Assembly (NCBI GenBank): GCA_964642165.1 | Contig: CAZXOC010000322.1 | Location: 1 to 7,833 of the forward strand | Reading direction: 5' to 3' | DNA: 7,833 nt | Source of the DNA: CAYRVX01 sp964642165 | GTDB taxonomy: Bacteria > Planctomycetota > Phycisphaerae > SM23-33 | In this document: in pieces, positions 1 through 6,598 of the stretch | How positions within the stretch are numbered: the stretch's first letter is position 1 | How the letters are laid out: each line of letters opens with the position of its first letter | Notes under the pieces: model-generated | The model's database searches: none | What the model was told of the DNA's origin: nothing | Seen by the model: the letters and a program-made list of their open reading frames with translations, nothing else | Translations under genes and position numbers: made by a program

Positions 1-1526
1 CCCTTGTGCTTTGTCTGAAAGTGCAGGTCGATGAATCGCTTCTCCGTCAGCACCGCGTCGGGGAACTTCCGGCGCTGGAGCATGTCGGCCTGCGTGTAGA
101 TGTAGTCGCCCATGAGCCGCCGCGACTCCCGTTTCCCGGCCACGTAGGCCACCCACTTCAGTGCCACGTTGGCATGCTTGGGGGCCTTCTTGGCGTTGGC
201 GAACGAGCCGTAGATGGCCCGCAGCATGTGGTCGCGAATCTGCTCGGCGTCTTTGATCTGGTGCACGTCCTGGGCCGAGTACTCCCAGTACCATTCGCCC
301 TTGATGGCGGAGTGTTTCTTGGCCACAGGCATAGCCCACGGCACTGCGGGGAAGTCGGAACGCGCGCCGGTGTCTTCCGAATTCCACAGCACGCTCGTGC
401 CGAGCACGCGGTTATCCGGCTTGGCCGGGCTCCACAGATCCCCATGCTTCGGCCAGGCCTCGTTGAACTCGGTGTGCGCTTCCCGGCCGTAGCGATGGTC
501 CGCCCCGGCCCAGTAGCCCAGCCAGGCGTCGCCCGTCGCGTCGATGAAGTTGGGGGCCCGGAAGCGGCTAATGGTCCCTGTGGTTATCTTGCGGGCCTCG
601 ACGGAAACGATCCGGGCGCCGTCCTTTTCGAGTCCGATGGCCATGTGTCCGGGGAAGAGGTCGACGCCGGAGGAGGCCATGGTCGCTTCCCGTTTGGCTT
701 GGGCTTTCTTCGCGTCGGCATGTCCGTTCGGGTAACGCGGCGTGTCGATGGTTTTCAGCAGCTTCTCGCATTTCCCATGGATGCCGAGCGTGTGGACGCG
801 GACCTCCTCGCTGGCGTTGCCGCCGAACAGCGGCCGGTCCTGGATCAGCGCGACCTTGAGCCCCTGCGACTTGGCGACCAATGCGGCGGCGCACCCGGCG
901 ATCCCCCCGCCCACAACCACCAGATCGTACGCCCGCTCCCAGACCTTCTTCCCGGCACGGCCGGCGAGATGGTCCTTCCAGCAGGCCAGTTCAACCAGGT
1001 CGTCATTCGGAAGGCGGGGCGAAGCATCGCGGGAGAGATAGATCGCATCGCATCGACCGTCGAAACCGGTGAGGTCGCGCAGTTCCACCGTGACCTTGCC
1101 GGCCGGCCGGCTCAGACCGCCCCCCTTCTGCCAGGCCCAGCCCGGCTGTGTTCCGAAGATCGTCTTCAACGGCGAGCCGTTCACGAGGACACGGAATCGG
1201 CCCGGTGCGTTCCAGTCGCCCGGACACCAGTCGCGCGTTCGGACGTACACGTGCCACTTGCCTGCCCGGGGAATCCGCACCGTCGTCCGCGCGTTGGCCA
1301 CGGGCTTGCCGATGCAGTGCGCCAGCAGATAGCAGCCGCCCATCTGCTGGTAATGCTGCGTGTCGAGCTTCCACCCGCCCTTGTCGGCAAAGGACGAGGC
1401 CTCGACGAGAACGCCGGCGTGGTCAGATGCCGCCTTGTCCCCGCCGACGGCATAGCGGAACGGAATCGACGACATCAGTCCCACTCCGCCCACCACGCGA
1501 AGGAACGTTCTTCGGCCTGTGCTCAT
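1..1526 (-). CDS. Tat-exported FAD-dependent oxidoreductase (FAD_oxidored type), C-terminus beyond window
   Basis: The visible part is 508 codons from an ATG at 1526-1524, with no stop before the window edge, so the gene is incomplete. The N-terminus (MSTGRRTFLRVVGG) is a twin-arginine signal, implying folding with cofactor before export. Residues about 38-170 look like a beta-sandwich, carbohydrate-binding-like domain (regularly spaced Trp and Gly, e.g. WHVYVRTRDW at 91-100). The FAD Rossmann motif is DLVVVGGGIAGCAAA (201-215; G206-x-G208-x-x-G211), followed by FGGNASEEVRV (234-244), a second nucleotide-contact motif IDATGDAWLG (328-337) and RESRRLMGDYIYTQADML (466-483). The last is typical of the FAD_oxidored (PF12831-like) family. 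The start is fixed by the Tat motif and a GGAG at 1535-1538, 8 nt upstream. It follows the GH172-type gene after 155 bp on the same strand; I see no convincing terminator or promoter between them, so co-transcription is likely. The family is mostly uncharacterised and substrate oxidation is inferred. Confidence 0.88.
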   Translation of the reverse strand, partial: MSTGRRTFLRVVGGVGLMSSIPFRYAVGGDKAASDHAGVLVEASSFADKGGWKLDTQHYQQMGGCYLLAHCIGKPVANARTTVRIPRAGKWHVYVRTRDWCPGDWNAPGRFRVLVNGSPLKTIFGTQPGWAWQKGGGLSRPAGKVTVELRDLTGFDGRCDAIYLSRDASPRLPNDDLVELACWKDHLAGRAGKKVWERAYDLVVVGGGIAGCAAALVAKSQGLKVALIQDRPLFGGNASEEVRVHTLGIHGKCEKLLKTIDTPRYPNGHADAKKAQAKREATMASSGVDLFPGHMAIGLEKDGARIVSVEARKITTGTISRFRAPNFIDATGDAWLGYWAGADHRYGREAHTEFNEAWPKHGDLWSPAKPDNRVLGTSVLWNSEDTGARSDFPAVPWAMPVAKKHSAIKGEWYWEYSAQDVHQIKDAEQIRDHMLRAIYGSFANAKKAPKHANVALKWVAYVAGKRESRRLMGDYIYTQADMLQRRKFPDAVLTEKRFIDLHFQTKHK

Positions 1527-1681
1527 GGTCACTTCTCCACAGCCATCTTGTATCTGGGCGACCCGGCGGCAGCGACTCCAGGGCGAAACTGTCGTCTGTT
1601 GGGACGAGCCATTGATCTTACCATTTGGAGAGTCTTCGATTGTCCTGCGGGGTGGCCTCTTTCGTCGCAAACCCAGCATCT

Positions 1682-3823
1682 CTACTTCGCCGGCTTCAGG
1701 GCCACGTAGTCCAGGCCCAGCATGTAGAACTTGCCCTGAAACCGCTTGGATCGGGGGTTGTTTCCTGTCAGGCGGAAGGTCAGCTTGTGCTTGCCCGCAG
1801 CCAGATCGACCGCGCCGAGTTCCTTCGTCGGCGCCAGTATGACTTTGGGCTCATACAGGTCGATCCCCTTCTTCAGGACCTTCCCGTTCAGCAGCACGTC
1901 GAAGATGCCGTAGTCCGGCGCGAGTGTGAACCGGGCCGTCAGTAGACCTTTGTGCGGCTTCTCGACCTCGAACGTAACGGAGACCTCCTGGCCGACCGTC
2001 CCGTGCCACAGCAACTGACGCCCACCGCGCCAGCCGGAGCCGAAACCTCTCATATCCTGCACGCGGGCTGGGGGATCGAACAGAAGGTGTCGTTGACCTT
2101 CATAGACGCCGTCAGCGGGAATCAGCGCCTTGCGGACGGGCTTGACGTAGTAGTCCACACGCTCCTTGGCCGGGACGGGACCGTACAAGTCTGCCTGGCC
2201 CGCGGCCTGATACCAGTAGGCCGTGCAGGAATACAACAGGGGCCAACTGTTGGGATGGTACTTCTCGATGGCGGCCTCGAATCGTTTCTGGAACGGGACG
2301 TCGTCGGCGATGTGGAAGCGATTATTCGACACGTGGCCGAGGCTGTTGTTCTTGTTGAGCGGCTGGTTCTGGAGGGCACTCTCGAACTCGACGGGATTAT
2401 GCGCGGCCCAGGCGTAGCCGAAGTAGTCCTCGCTGCCCGTGCCGAACGTGGAAGGCACCTTCTCGCCGTCGACGAAGAACTTCTCGTCGCCTTCCCCCCA
2501 CCACCACTTGCTGGCGGCGGCCTTCGTCAGGTTCGCGATCCGCTTGGGCAGGTTCTTCTCGTCGATGTCCAGAACCTTGGTAACCCGGCCGAAGGGGTTG
2601 GGGTTCCAGACGTGCAGGTTCACGCCGACGAACCGCCCGCGGCCTTCGGCCACGAGGATGGGCCAGTCGGGCCAGCGGTCGCCGCGGGTGAACGACTTCT
2701 CGTCCAAGCCGGCGAAATCGTCGCGATGCCACTTCGCGTGGAAGCGCAACAAAGGCCTGTCGGCACCAATGGGCGCATGCACGATCTTCACGCCCAATGT
2801 TCGCGGCTTCGCGCCGTCGTTGGTGATGGTCACTCGGGCGGATTTCGCGAACGGCATGTACCAGTACGCATAGAAGCCGTCTTTGGTCATCCCGGCCGGG
2901 AGCGACCTATAGTGGTTGATCCCCGGGGCCGTGCCGAAGAAGTCACCCAGGGGCGTCCAGACGGACGGCGAGGATTCGCCGTCCCAGGCGATCGACAGCG
3001 CCAGCTCGCGCAGGGTGTGGACGGGATCGGCGTCGTTGGCATCCGGTACGACGTGGATCGCCGTGACGGCCCGCCGCCCGGTCAGGCGGCAGACGTCCGC
3101 GGAACCCCCGGCGGCCACGGTGAGCGTCTTCTCGACCACCTGCCGGTCGGGGCCGGGGGGTTTCGGATCCCGGCCCCGCGCGGCGAAGGCCTCGTTGGCC
3201 TTTCGCAGGGCGGCTTTCTCCTGGTCATTGAACTTCCCGCGGAAGCTGGGCACCGTCGTGCCCGGCGCGAAACGGGTGTAGGTGATCTGGTAGTACGCGC
3301 CCCAGCCCTTCTCCAGCACGACCTTGCAGGACTTCTGAAACGCCATCGGCACGAAGTTGTTCCGCCCGCGCGAGAGCGTCAGCACCAGCTCCGGATACGC
3401 GAACGGCCCGGCCTTGCTGTTGAAGAACTCCCCGAACGGGATGTCCAGCGCGGGCGCCTCGGCCCCGTCGATGTAGGTCTTGATATGGCCCTTCTGGGCC
3501 AGGGCCGACCAGACCCGCCAGATCACGCCGGGGCCCTCGATCTCGGCGGCGACAATGCCGTTGCCCTCGCGGCGAATACGCCCGCCGCCGTCCCAGTTGG
3601 CATGCCAGTTCTCGTACCGGCCGGTCTTCTCGTTGTACTTCGCCCCGCGGTCGTGGCTGGAGAAGTTCCCGCACCGCTCGCCTGCAACGGGCGGCTGGGC
3701 GAGACGCTCGAGGTCGTAGAGACGGCCCACAATGTCGGGGTAGGTCAGCTTCTGCTGAGCTGCCGCACCGCAGCAGAGGCATGTCACGAACAGGAAGCCC
3801 ACGAGGATTCGGGAACGAGCCAT
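1682..3823 (-). CDS. Secreted DUF2961 / GH172-type glycoside hydrolase
   Basis: A 713-residue protein with a Sec signal (MARSRILVGFLFVTCLCCGA, cleavage probably near AAAQ at about 20-23). The DUF2961 core covers roughly residues 35-560. Hallmarks are ENWHANWDGGGRI (71-83), GPGVIWRVWSA (97-107), YIDGAEAPALDIPFGEFF (117-134), WWGEGDEKFFVDGE (441-454) and FGTGSEDYFGYAW (460-472). DUF2961 is now CAZy family GH172, with alpha-D-fructofuranosidase/difructose-anhydride and D-arabinofuranosidase members. From memory, the characterised bifidobacterial enzyme uses two Glu 21 residues apart; here E444 and E465 have exactly that spacing. Residues about 600-713 form an extra beta-rich C-terminal domain (FDVLLNGKVL, LAAGKHKLTFRLTG), probably a carbohydrate-binding-like sandwich. 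The start at 3823 has GGGGAGG 7 nt upstream and begins a clean signal peptide; an in-frame start at 3895 would overlap the preceding gene by 71 bp and bury the signal. The preceding gene's TGA ends one base before this ATG. The fold family is confident; the substrate is not known. Confidence 0.9.
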   Translation of the reverse strand: MARSRILVGFLFVTCLCCGAAAQQKLTYPDIVGRLYDLERLAQPPVAGERCGNFSSHDRGAKYNEKTGRYENWHANWDGGGRIRREGNGIVAAEIEGPGVIWRVWSALAQKGHIKTYIDGAEAPALDIPFGEFFNSKAGPFAYPELVLTLSRGRNNFVPMAFQKSCKVVLEKGWGAYYQITYTRFAPGTTVPSFRGKFNDQEKAALRKANEAFAARGRDPKPPGPDRQVVEKTLTVAAGGSADVCRLTGRRAVTAIHVVPDANDADPVHTLRELALSIAWDGESSPSVWTPLGDFFGTAPGINHYRSLPAGMTKDGFYAYWYMPFAKSARVTITNDGAKPRTLGVKIVHAPIGADRPLLRFHAKWHRDDFAGLDEKSFTRGDRWPDWPILVAEGRGRFVGVNLHVWNPNPFGRVTKVLDIDEKNLPKRIANLTKAAASKWWWGEGDEKFFVDGEKVPSTFGTGSEDYFGYAWAAHNPVEFESALQNQPLNKNNSLGHVSNNRFHIADDVPFQKRFEAAIEKYHPNSWPLLYSCTAYWYQAAGQADLYGPVPAKERVDYYVKPVRKALIPADGVYEGQRHLLFDPPARVQDMRGFGSGWRGGRQLLWHGTVGQEVSVTFEVEKPHKGLLTARFTLAPDYGIFDVLLNGKVLKKGIDLYEPKVILAPTKELGAVDLAAGKHKLTFRLTGNNPRSKRFQGKFYMLGLDYVALKPAK

Positions 3824-3824
3824 T

Positions 3825-5024
3825 TCAGAGCCTCCCCGTCTTGAGGAATCCGTGGTTGACCTCAGCCGTGACTTCCTTGCCCGTGACAGAGACAAACGTC
3901 ACAGTTCCCTTGCCGAAGCGGACCGTCCTGACGTTCTCGAATCCCTCGGGAATCTTCACCGCACCTTGGATGAAGTTCACGACGGTAGGCTTGTCCGGCG
4001 AGAGCGCGACGGCCGTCGGGAAGCCCTGCTTGGCGATCTCGTTGGGCCGGGTCGACGGGCCCAGGCCCTCGGCGAAGTACGAGCAGGTCTCTTCGAGTCC
4101 CAGGCAGCGGTTACGGCCGTTCCAGGGGAAGCCGTGGCGCCCCTTGTTCGAGATCCAGAACACCGTGCCCGGCAGGAGGGCGGCGTCTTTGAGCGAGAAC
4201 CAGAGGTACCCGTCCTTCTGGCACGTCGCGGCCGTCCACACCGGCTGGGGCGAGGGCTTCTTGAAGAGCTGGATCAGGTCGGTATAGCCCGTCCGCCGCG
4301 GGAAGGACGAGCAATCTGCGGGCGGGGCGTCCCTATGGAGAACCGGCACCTTCGTCAGGTCGGTAAACGTCTTGTTAATCGCGAGCGACTGGTACTCCCG
4401 ATTGACGGGGTTGCTGAAGATCACCGGGCAGGTCATGCCCAGGGCGAACGGGCTGACGGCGATGCGGAGACTACCCTCCTCTTCGGGCACGGCCAGCGTG
4501 CAGTGATGACCGATCGGCATCTTGCCGGAATAGCCTTCGATCACGTGGCTGGTGTAGATCACGTTCTGCCCATCCACGAGGTGGATCTTCTTGGTGATCA
4601 GGCCTCGGCGGACGCCGGTCGCCAGGTCCAGCGTCAGCGTCTGGACCTTGCCGTCACGCTCGACGGCCACCCGCCGCCACTTCGACGAAGACGGCTCGCC
4701 GTGGCCGGTGTGCTTCTCGCCGTCGACGGTCTCCGCGTTCGCGCCGAACGGCATGCAGAAGAAGTCGCCCCGCAGTGGCACAAGCACGGGGTCGGGCAGG
4801 CCGGTCAGGCCCTCATGCTGCCACGGGCTGATGTAGTACGGCTGGACGGGCTTGGCCGTATCCGTGCAGAAACGCACCGGCGCCATGTGCGCCCCGTTGG
4901 CCGTGACGAACAGGTCCACTGTGCTGCTGCGGAGGCGCCACCCGGCCTGCGAGTGGTCGACGCTCTCGAGGCCGCTGCAGCCGGCCATCGCCAGCAGCAG
5001 ACCGACGAGCATAGCGTTTCTCAT
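3825..5024 (-). CDS. Putative lipoprotein, galactose-mutarotase-like family
   Basis: A 399-residue protein starting MRNAMLVGLLLAMAGC. A short positive N-region, a hydrophobic stretch and Cys16 preceded by MAG form a lipobox-like end, although the -3 residue is Met rather than the usual Leu, so a membrane lipoprotein is probable, not certain. The mature part is beta-rich with features seen in aldose-1-epimerase/galactose-mutarotase-like proteins: PVLVPLRGDFFCMPFGAN (79-96), GHGEPSSSKW (107-116), IGHHCTLAVPE (171-181) and a late CLGLEETCSYFAEGL (307-321). I cannot assign a reaction: such proteins may interconvert sugar anomers, bind sugar, or act as hydrolases or lyases. It is the first gene of the minus-strand operon and sits one base before the GH172-type gene, which suggests matched expression and a shared substrate. 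The start is weakly supported (AGGG about 7 nt upstream); Met5 is an alternative that would keep the lipobox. The name is a family-level guess; the gene is well supported by its signal sequence and operon packing. Confidence 0.7.
   Translation of the reverse strand: MRNAMLVGLLLAMAGCSGLESVDHSQAGWRLRSSTVDLFVTANGAHMAPVRFCTDTAKPVQPYYISPWQHEGLTGLPDPVLVPLRGDFFCMPFGANAETVDGEKHTGHGEPSSSKWRRVAVERDGKVQTLTLDLATGVRRGLITKKIHLVDGQNVIYTSHVIEGYSGKMPIGHHCTLAVPEEEGSLRIAVSPFALGMTCPVIFSNPVNREYQSLAINKTFTDLTKVPVLHRDAPPADCSSFPRRTGYTDLIQLFKKPSPQPVWTAATCQKDGYLWFSLKDAALLPGTVFWISNKGRHGFPWNGRNRCLGLEETCSYFAEGLGPSTRPNEIAKQGFPTAVALSPDKPTVVNFIQGAVKIPEGFENVRTVRFGKGTVTFVSVTGKEVTAEVNHGFLKTGRL
3831..3837 (-). promoter_or_regulatory. 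Ribosome binding site of the GH172-type gene, inside the upstream gene
   Basis: The minus strand reads GGGGAGG, then 7 nt (CTCTGAA, which contains the TGA stop of the lipoprotein gene), then ATG. The site lies in the last codons of the lipoprotein gene, so terminating ribosomes can reinitiate directly. It decides the start at 3823 over the longer frame beginning at 3895. Confidence 0.8.
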
Positions 5025-5096
5025 TCCGACGCCCTTTCCGTTCTTGGAGTGCGGGCCCCCGCGGTCGGCACAGCGCCGGCGTGTACGCGGTGGCCC

Positions 5097-5193
5097 AATG
5101 GACCCCGGTAGCTTCCCGCGCGTCGCAGCCGATCGCCAGGGATTCCCCTCCCGGGCTGCGCGGCCACCTCGGCCATTCCGCCCGGGGTCCGTT
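5097..5193. repeat. Nested inverted repeats in the predicted leader of the minus-strand operon
   Basis: Outer arms: AATGGACCCCGG at 5097-5108 and CCGGGGTCCGTT at 5182-5193, twelve positions with one non-Watson-Crick pair (nine consecutive perfect pairs, 5100-5108 with 5182-5190). Inside lies a second pair, CGCAGCC (5124-5130) with GGCTGCG (5154-5160), and inside that AGGG (5138-5141) with CCCT (5146-5149). If transcription starts near 5294 on the minus strand, this folds within the 5' leader of the lipoprotein-GH172 mRNA. In GC-rich DNA some of this could arise by chance. Confidence 0.45.
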
Positions 5194-5300
5194 CAAGGCG
5201 TCCGGCAACGGGCTGGCCGGGTCCTGCCGCGTGCCGCCATCCGAAACATCGCCGAATCACTAACACGGTGTAAATAACCTCTGGCATCACTCGATCCCCC

Positions 5301-5328
5301 ATGATATGCTGCTGTGAAGGTCAAACAA
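5301..5328 (-). promoter_or_regulatory. Candidate sigma70-like promoter for the lipoprotein-GH172-oxidoreductase operon
   Basis: Read on the minus strand: -35 TTGTTT (5328-5323), a 16-bp spacer and -10 TATCAT (5306-5301; five of six consensus bases). The weak -35 is what is expected of an activator-dependent promoter. The transcript would begin near 5294 and have a leader of roughly 270 nt before the ATG at 5024. It was found by eye, and other promoters in the GC-rich part cannot be excluded. Confidence 0.35.
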
Positions 5329-5352
5329 TGGCATTGCGCAAATCGACAATGG
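5325..5352. promoter_or_regulatory. Direct repeats with 21-bp period, candidate AraC-type operator
   Basis: ACAATGG occurs at 5325-5331 and again at 5346-5352, an exact 21-bp period (two helical turns). The first copy overlaps the -35 box of the minus-strand promoter candidate by four bases; the second lies upstream of it. AraC-family activators typically bind two direct half-sites about 21 bp apart with the inner site touching the -35. The first copy also starts an odd palindrome (CAATG-G-CATTG, 5326-5336), and TTGCGCAA (5334-5341) lies between the repeats. The AraC-family gene encoded about 340 bp away is the obvious candidate ligand. Confidence 0.4.
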
Positions 5353-5379
5353 TCTCATGTAAACAAATGCGGTTTTTTC

Positions 5380-5420
5380 TTGAGCCCGGTGCCGACGGCC
5401 CCGTTGGCAGCAGGGCTCAA
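5380..5420. repeat. Strong 41-nt hairpin / inverted repeat beside a T-tract
   Basis: Outer arms TTGAGCCC (5380-5387) and GGGCTCAA (5413-5420) are perfect complements. After a small internal loop (GG against GCA), inner arms TGCCGACG (5390-5397) and CGTTGGCA (5402-5409) pair with one G-T wobble around a 4-nt loop, so 16 of the bases in each half are paired. A T6 run (5373-5378) directly precedes it on the plus strand. It is on the wrong side for a normal plus-strand intrinsic terminator, and on the minus strand an A-run follows. It lies upstream of both promoter candidates, so a DNA-level operator, an insulator or an unannotated small RNA are all possible. Confidence 0.55.
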
Positions 5421-5572
5421 GTGCTTCTTCTGACGATTGTTGCGACTGAAACCATGGGCACGACGATTCGGCGGAATCCCTGGAATGTTAAGCGGTGCGA
5501 TCCGTTTCCGCCCGATGGCGCCGCTGCGGTGTTGAACGAAATGACGGGATCTGACACGGTCGCCGCCAGAGC

Positions 5573-5592
5573 CTGCCGTCCAAGAGCGGCAG
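5573..5592. repeat. Short inverted repeat upstream of the AraC-gene promoter
   Basis: CTGCCG (5573-5578) and CGGCAG (5587-5592) are perfect arms around an 8-nt loop, ending 16 bp before the -35 candidate of the AraC-family gene. The position would suit an operator for autoregulation, but a 6-bp arm is easily chance in this base composition. Confidence 0.25.
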
Positions 5593-5608
5593 CCGGACGA
5601 GTTGGGCT

Positions 5609-5636
5609 TTGGCAGACCTTCTGTACGTAGCATAAT
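5609..5636 (+). promoter_or_regulatory. Candidate sigma70-like promoter for the AraC-propeller operon
   Basis: TTGGCA (5609-5614), a 16-bp spacer and CATAAT (5631-5636); each box matches five of six consensus bases. The predicted start of transcription is near 5643. That would leave almost no leader in front of an ATG at 5660 and about 47 nt in front of the ATG at 5690, which favours the latter as translation start. Confidence 0.45.
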
Positions 5637-5689
5637 TACCAAAAAGGACTTACAGGCGCATGGCGGCCTGCCCGGAGAGAGCCTACCCC

Positions 5690-6598
5690 ATGAAATCCGA
5701 GCGTCACTTCGACGTTCTGGAGAAGCGCGAAGCCTTCGTGCCCATGGAGGCCCGCTCCAAGCGATTCGCGGTGTGGCGCGTCGCTCGGGAGCGCTGGGGG
5801 CCGGCATTTCGGACACGCGAACCCAATGTGGACACGCTGTTCTGCGGGATGGTGCTGTCGGGGCAGTTGCGCCTGTGGGACGGCCGAAGAGGCGCGCGGC
5901 AGGTGGGCCCCGGAGAGATGCTGCTGGCCGGGGCGGGCGGGCCGCGCGGGTTCGCCGTGCACGATCCGCGGGGCATGGAGATCGTGATGTGGGTGGCCCT
6001 GGCCGGGGTGGCCACGGACATGGCGCGATCCGCGTTCCCGGCCTTGCCGGTCTCCTTCCCCGTGCCACGGGCCGGGGCGATGGAGTCGCTCTTTGCGCAA
6101 TTGCTCGAAGAGGCCGCCGACGGCGGGCCGGAGTCGGGGCGCGTCTGCGGGTGCCTGGCCGAGGCGGTCCTCCTGCAGGCAGCCCGGGCGTGTCGCGAAC
6201 ACACGGGCCGACGCAGTCGGCGCGAGGAGCAGTTTCTCCGCGTGCGTCGGTACGTGCTGGACCACCTGGCCGAGCCGCTGTGCGTTACCGGCTTGGCCCG
6301 GGAGATGGGGATCAGCCGGGTGTACCTGCACCGGCTGTTCCGGGAATACGAAGGCGAGCCCCCGCAGATCTGGATTCAACGTCACCGCATGTCGTACGCG
6401 GCGTCAATGCTTCAGGACGGAGAGCGTTCTGTGAAGGACGTGGCCGCGGCGCTGGGCTGGGATGATCCCTACGCGTTCAGCCGCTCCTTCAAGCACTTCA
6501 TGGGCGTCCCGCCGTCTCAGATGCTCCGCCGCGGTCCCAAGCGTCGCCCCAGGCGCGGGGCGCCATCAACGCAAGACAGGAAAGGCAAGTCTACGTGA
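5690..6598 (+). CDS. AraC-family transcriptional regulator
   Basis: A 302-residue protein from ATG 5690 (312 from an in-frame ATG at 5660). The N-terminal part (about 35-105) looks like a cupin-type sensor domain, with GMVLSGQLRLWDGRRGARQV (53-72) and VGPGEMLLAG (72-81). The C-terminal ~100 residues are a classic AraC/XylS DNA-binding domain: first helix-turn-helix GLAREMGISRVYLHRLFREY (201-220), linker with RHRMSYAASML, and second motif VKDVAAALGWDDPYAFSRSF (248-267) followed by KHFMGVPPSQML. A basic tail (GPKRRPRRG) ends the protein. The 5690 start has GGAG/GAGAG at 5674-5681 and a normal leader from the promoter candidate; the 5660 start has AAGGA 11 nt upstream but would sit almost at the mRNA end. 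Divergent placement next to a glycan-degradation operon suggests a sugar-responsive activator of that operon and possibly of its own. The ligand is unknown. Confidence 0.93.
   Translation: MKSERHFDVLEKREAFVPMEARSKRFAVWRVARERWGPAFRTREPNVDTLFCGMVLSGQLRLWDGRRGARQVGPGEMLLAGAGGPRGFAVHDPRGMEIVMWVALAGVATDMARSAFPALPVSFPVPRAGAMESLFAQLLEEAADGGPESGRVCGCLAEAVLLQAARACREHTGRRSRREEQFLRVRRYVLDHLAEPLCVTGLAREMGISRVYLHRLFREYEGEPPQIWIQRHRMSYAASMLQDGERSVKDVAAALGWDDPYAFSRSFKHFMGVPPSQMLRRGPKRRPRRGAPSTQDRKGKST

Larger units (their letters stand above)
5025..5659. other. Long divergent control region without a supported gene
   Basis: About 635 bp between the minus-strand lipoprotein gene and the plus-strand AraC gene. 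The part near the lipoprotein gene (5025-5250) is very GC-rich with long inverted repeats; a locally AT-richer segment (about 5255-5380) holds the minus-strand promoter candidate and direct repeats; a strong hairpin lies at 5380-5420; the plus-strand promoter candidate is at 5609-5636. Open frames of 93 codons (minus, 5302-5021) and 109 codons (plus, 5301-5630) show no recognisable domain and no convincing ribosome binding site. I treat the region as regulatory. Confidence 0.6.

Noticed and set aside
1592..1607. TCGTC/GACGA hairpin as terminator between GH172 and oxidoreductase genes
   Set aside because: The stem is only 5 bp and no T-run follows on the minus strand, so there is no support for termination.
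6..1709. 567-codon open frame on the plus strand
   Set aside because: It is antisense to the FAD oxidoreductase, whose Tat signal, Rossmann motif and family motifs are unmistakable on the minus strand; the plus-strand translation has no recognisable domain.
1952..3844. 630-codon open frame on the plus strand
   Set aside because: It is a mirror of the GH172-type gene produced by GC-rich third positions; it has no signal, no domain and no ribosome binding site.
3824..3895. Extended start of the GH172-type gene at 3895
   Set aside because: It would overlap the lipoprotein gene by 71 bp and put 24 basic residues before a clear signal peptide; the ATG at 3823 has an excellent ribosome binding site.
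3852..5111. 419-codon open frame on the plus strand
   Set aside because: It is antisense to the lipoprotein gene; its repetitive Arg/Val/Asp/Gly composition is typical of shadow frames.
5021..5302. 93-codon open frame on the minus strand in the control region
   Set aside because: It overlaps the lipoprotein start, has no recognisable domain, and its composition looks like non-coding GC-rich DNA.
5301..5630. 109-codon open frame on the plus strand in the control region
   Set aside because: It runs through the hairpin and inverted repeats, with mixed composition and no domain or ribosome binding site.
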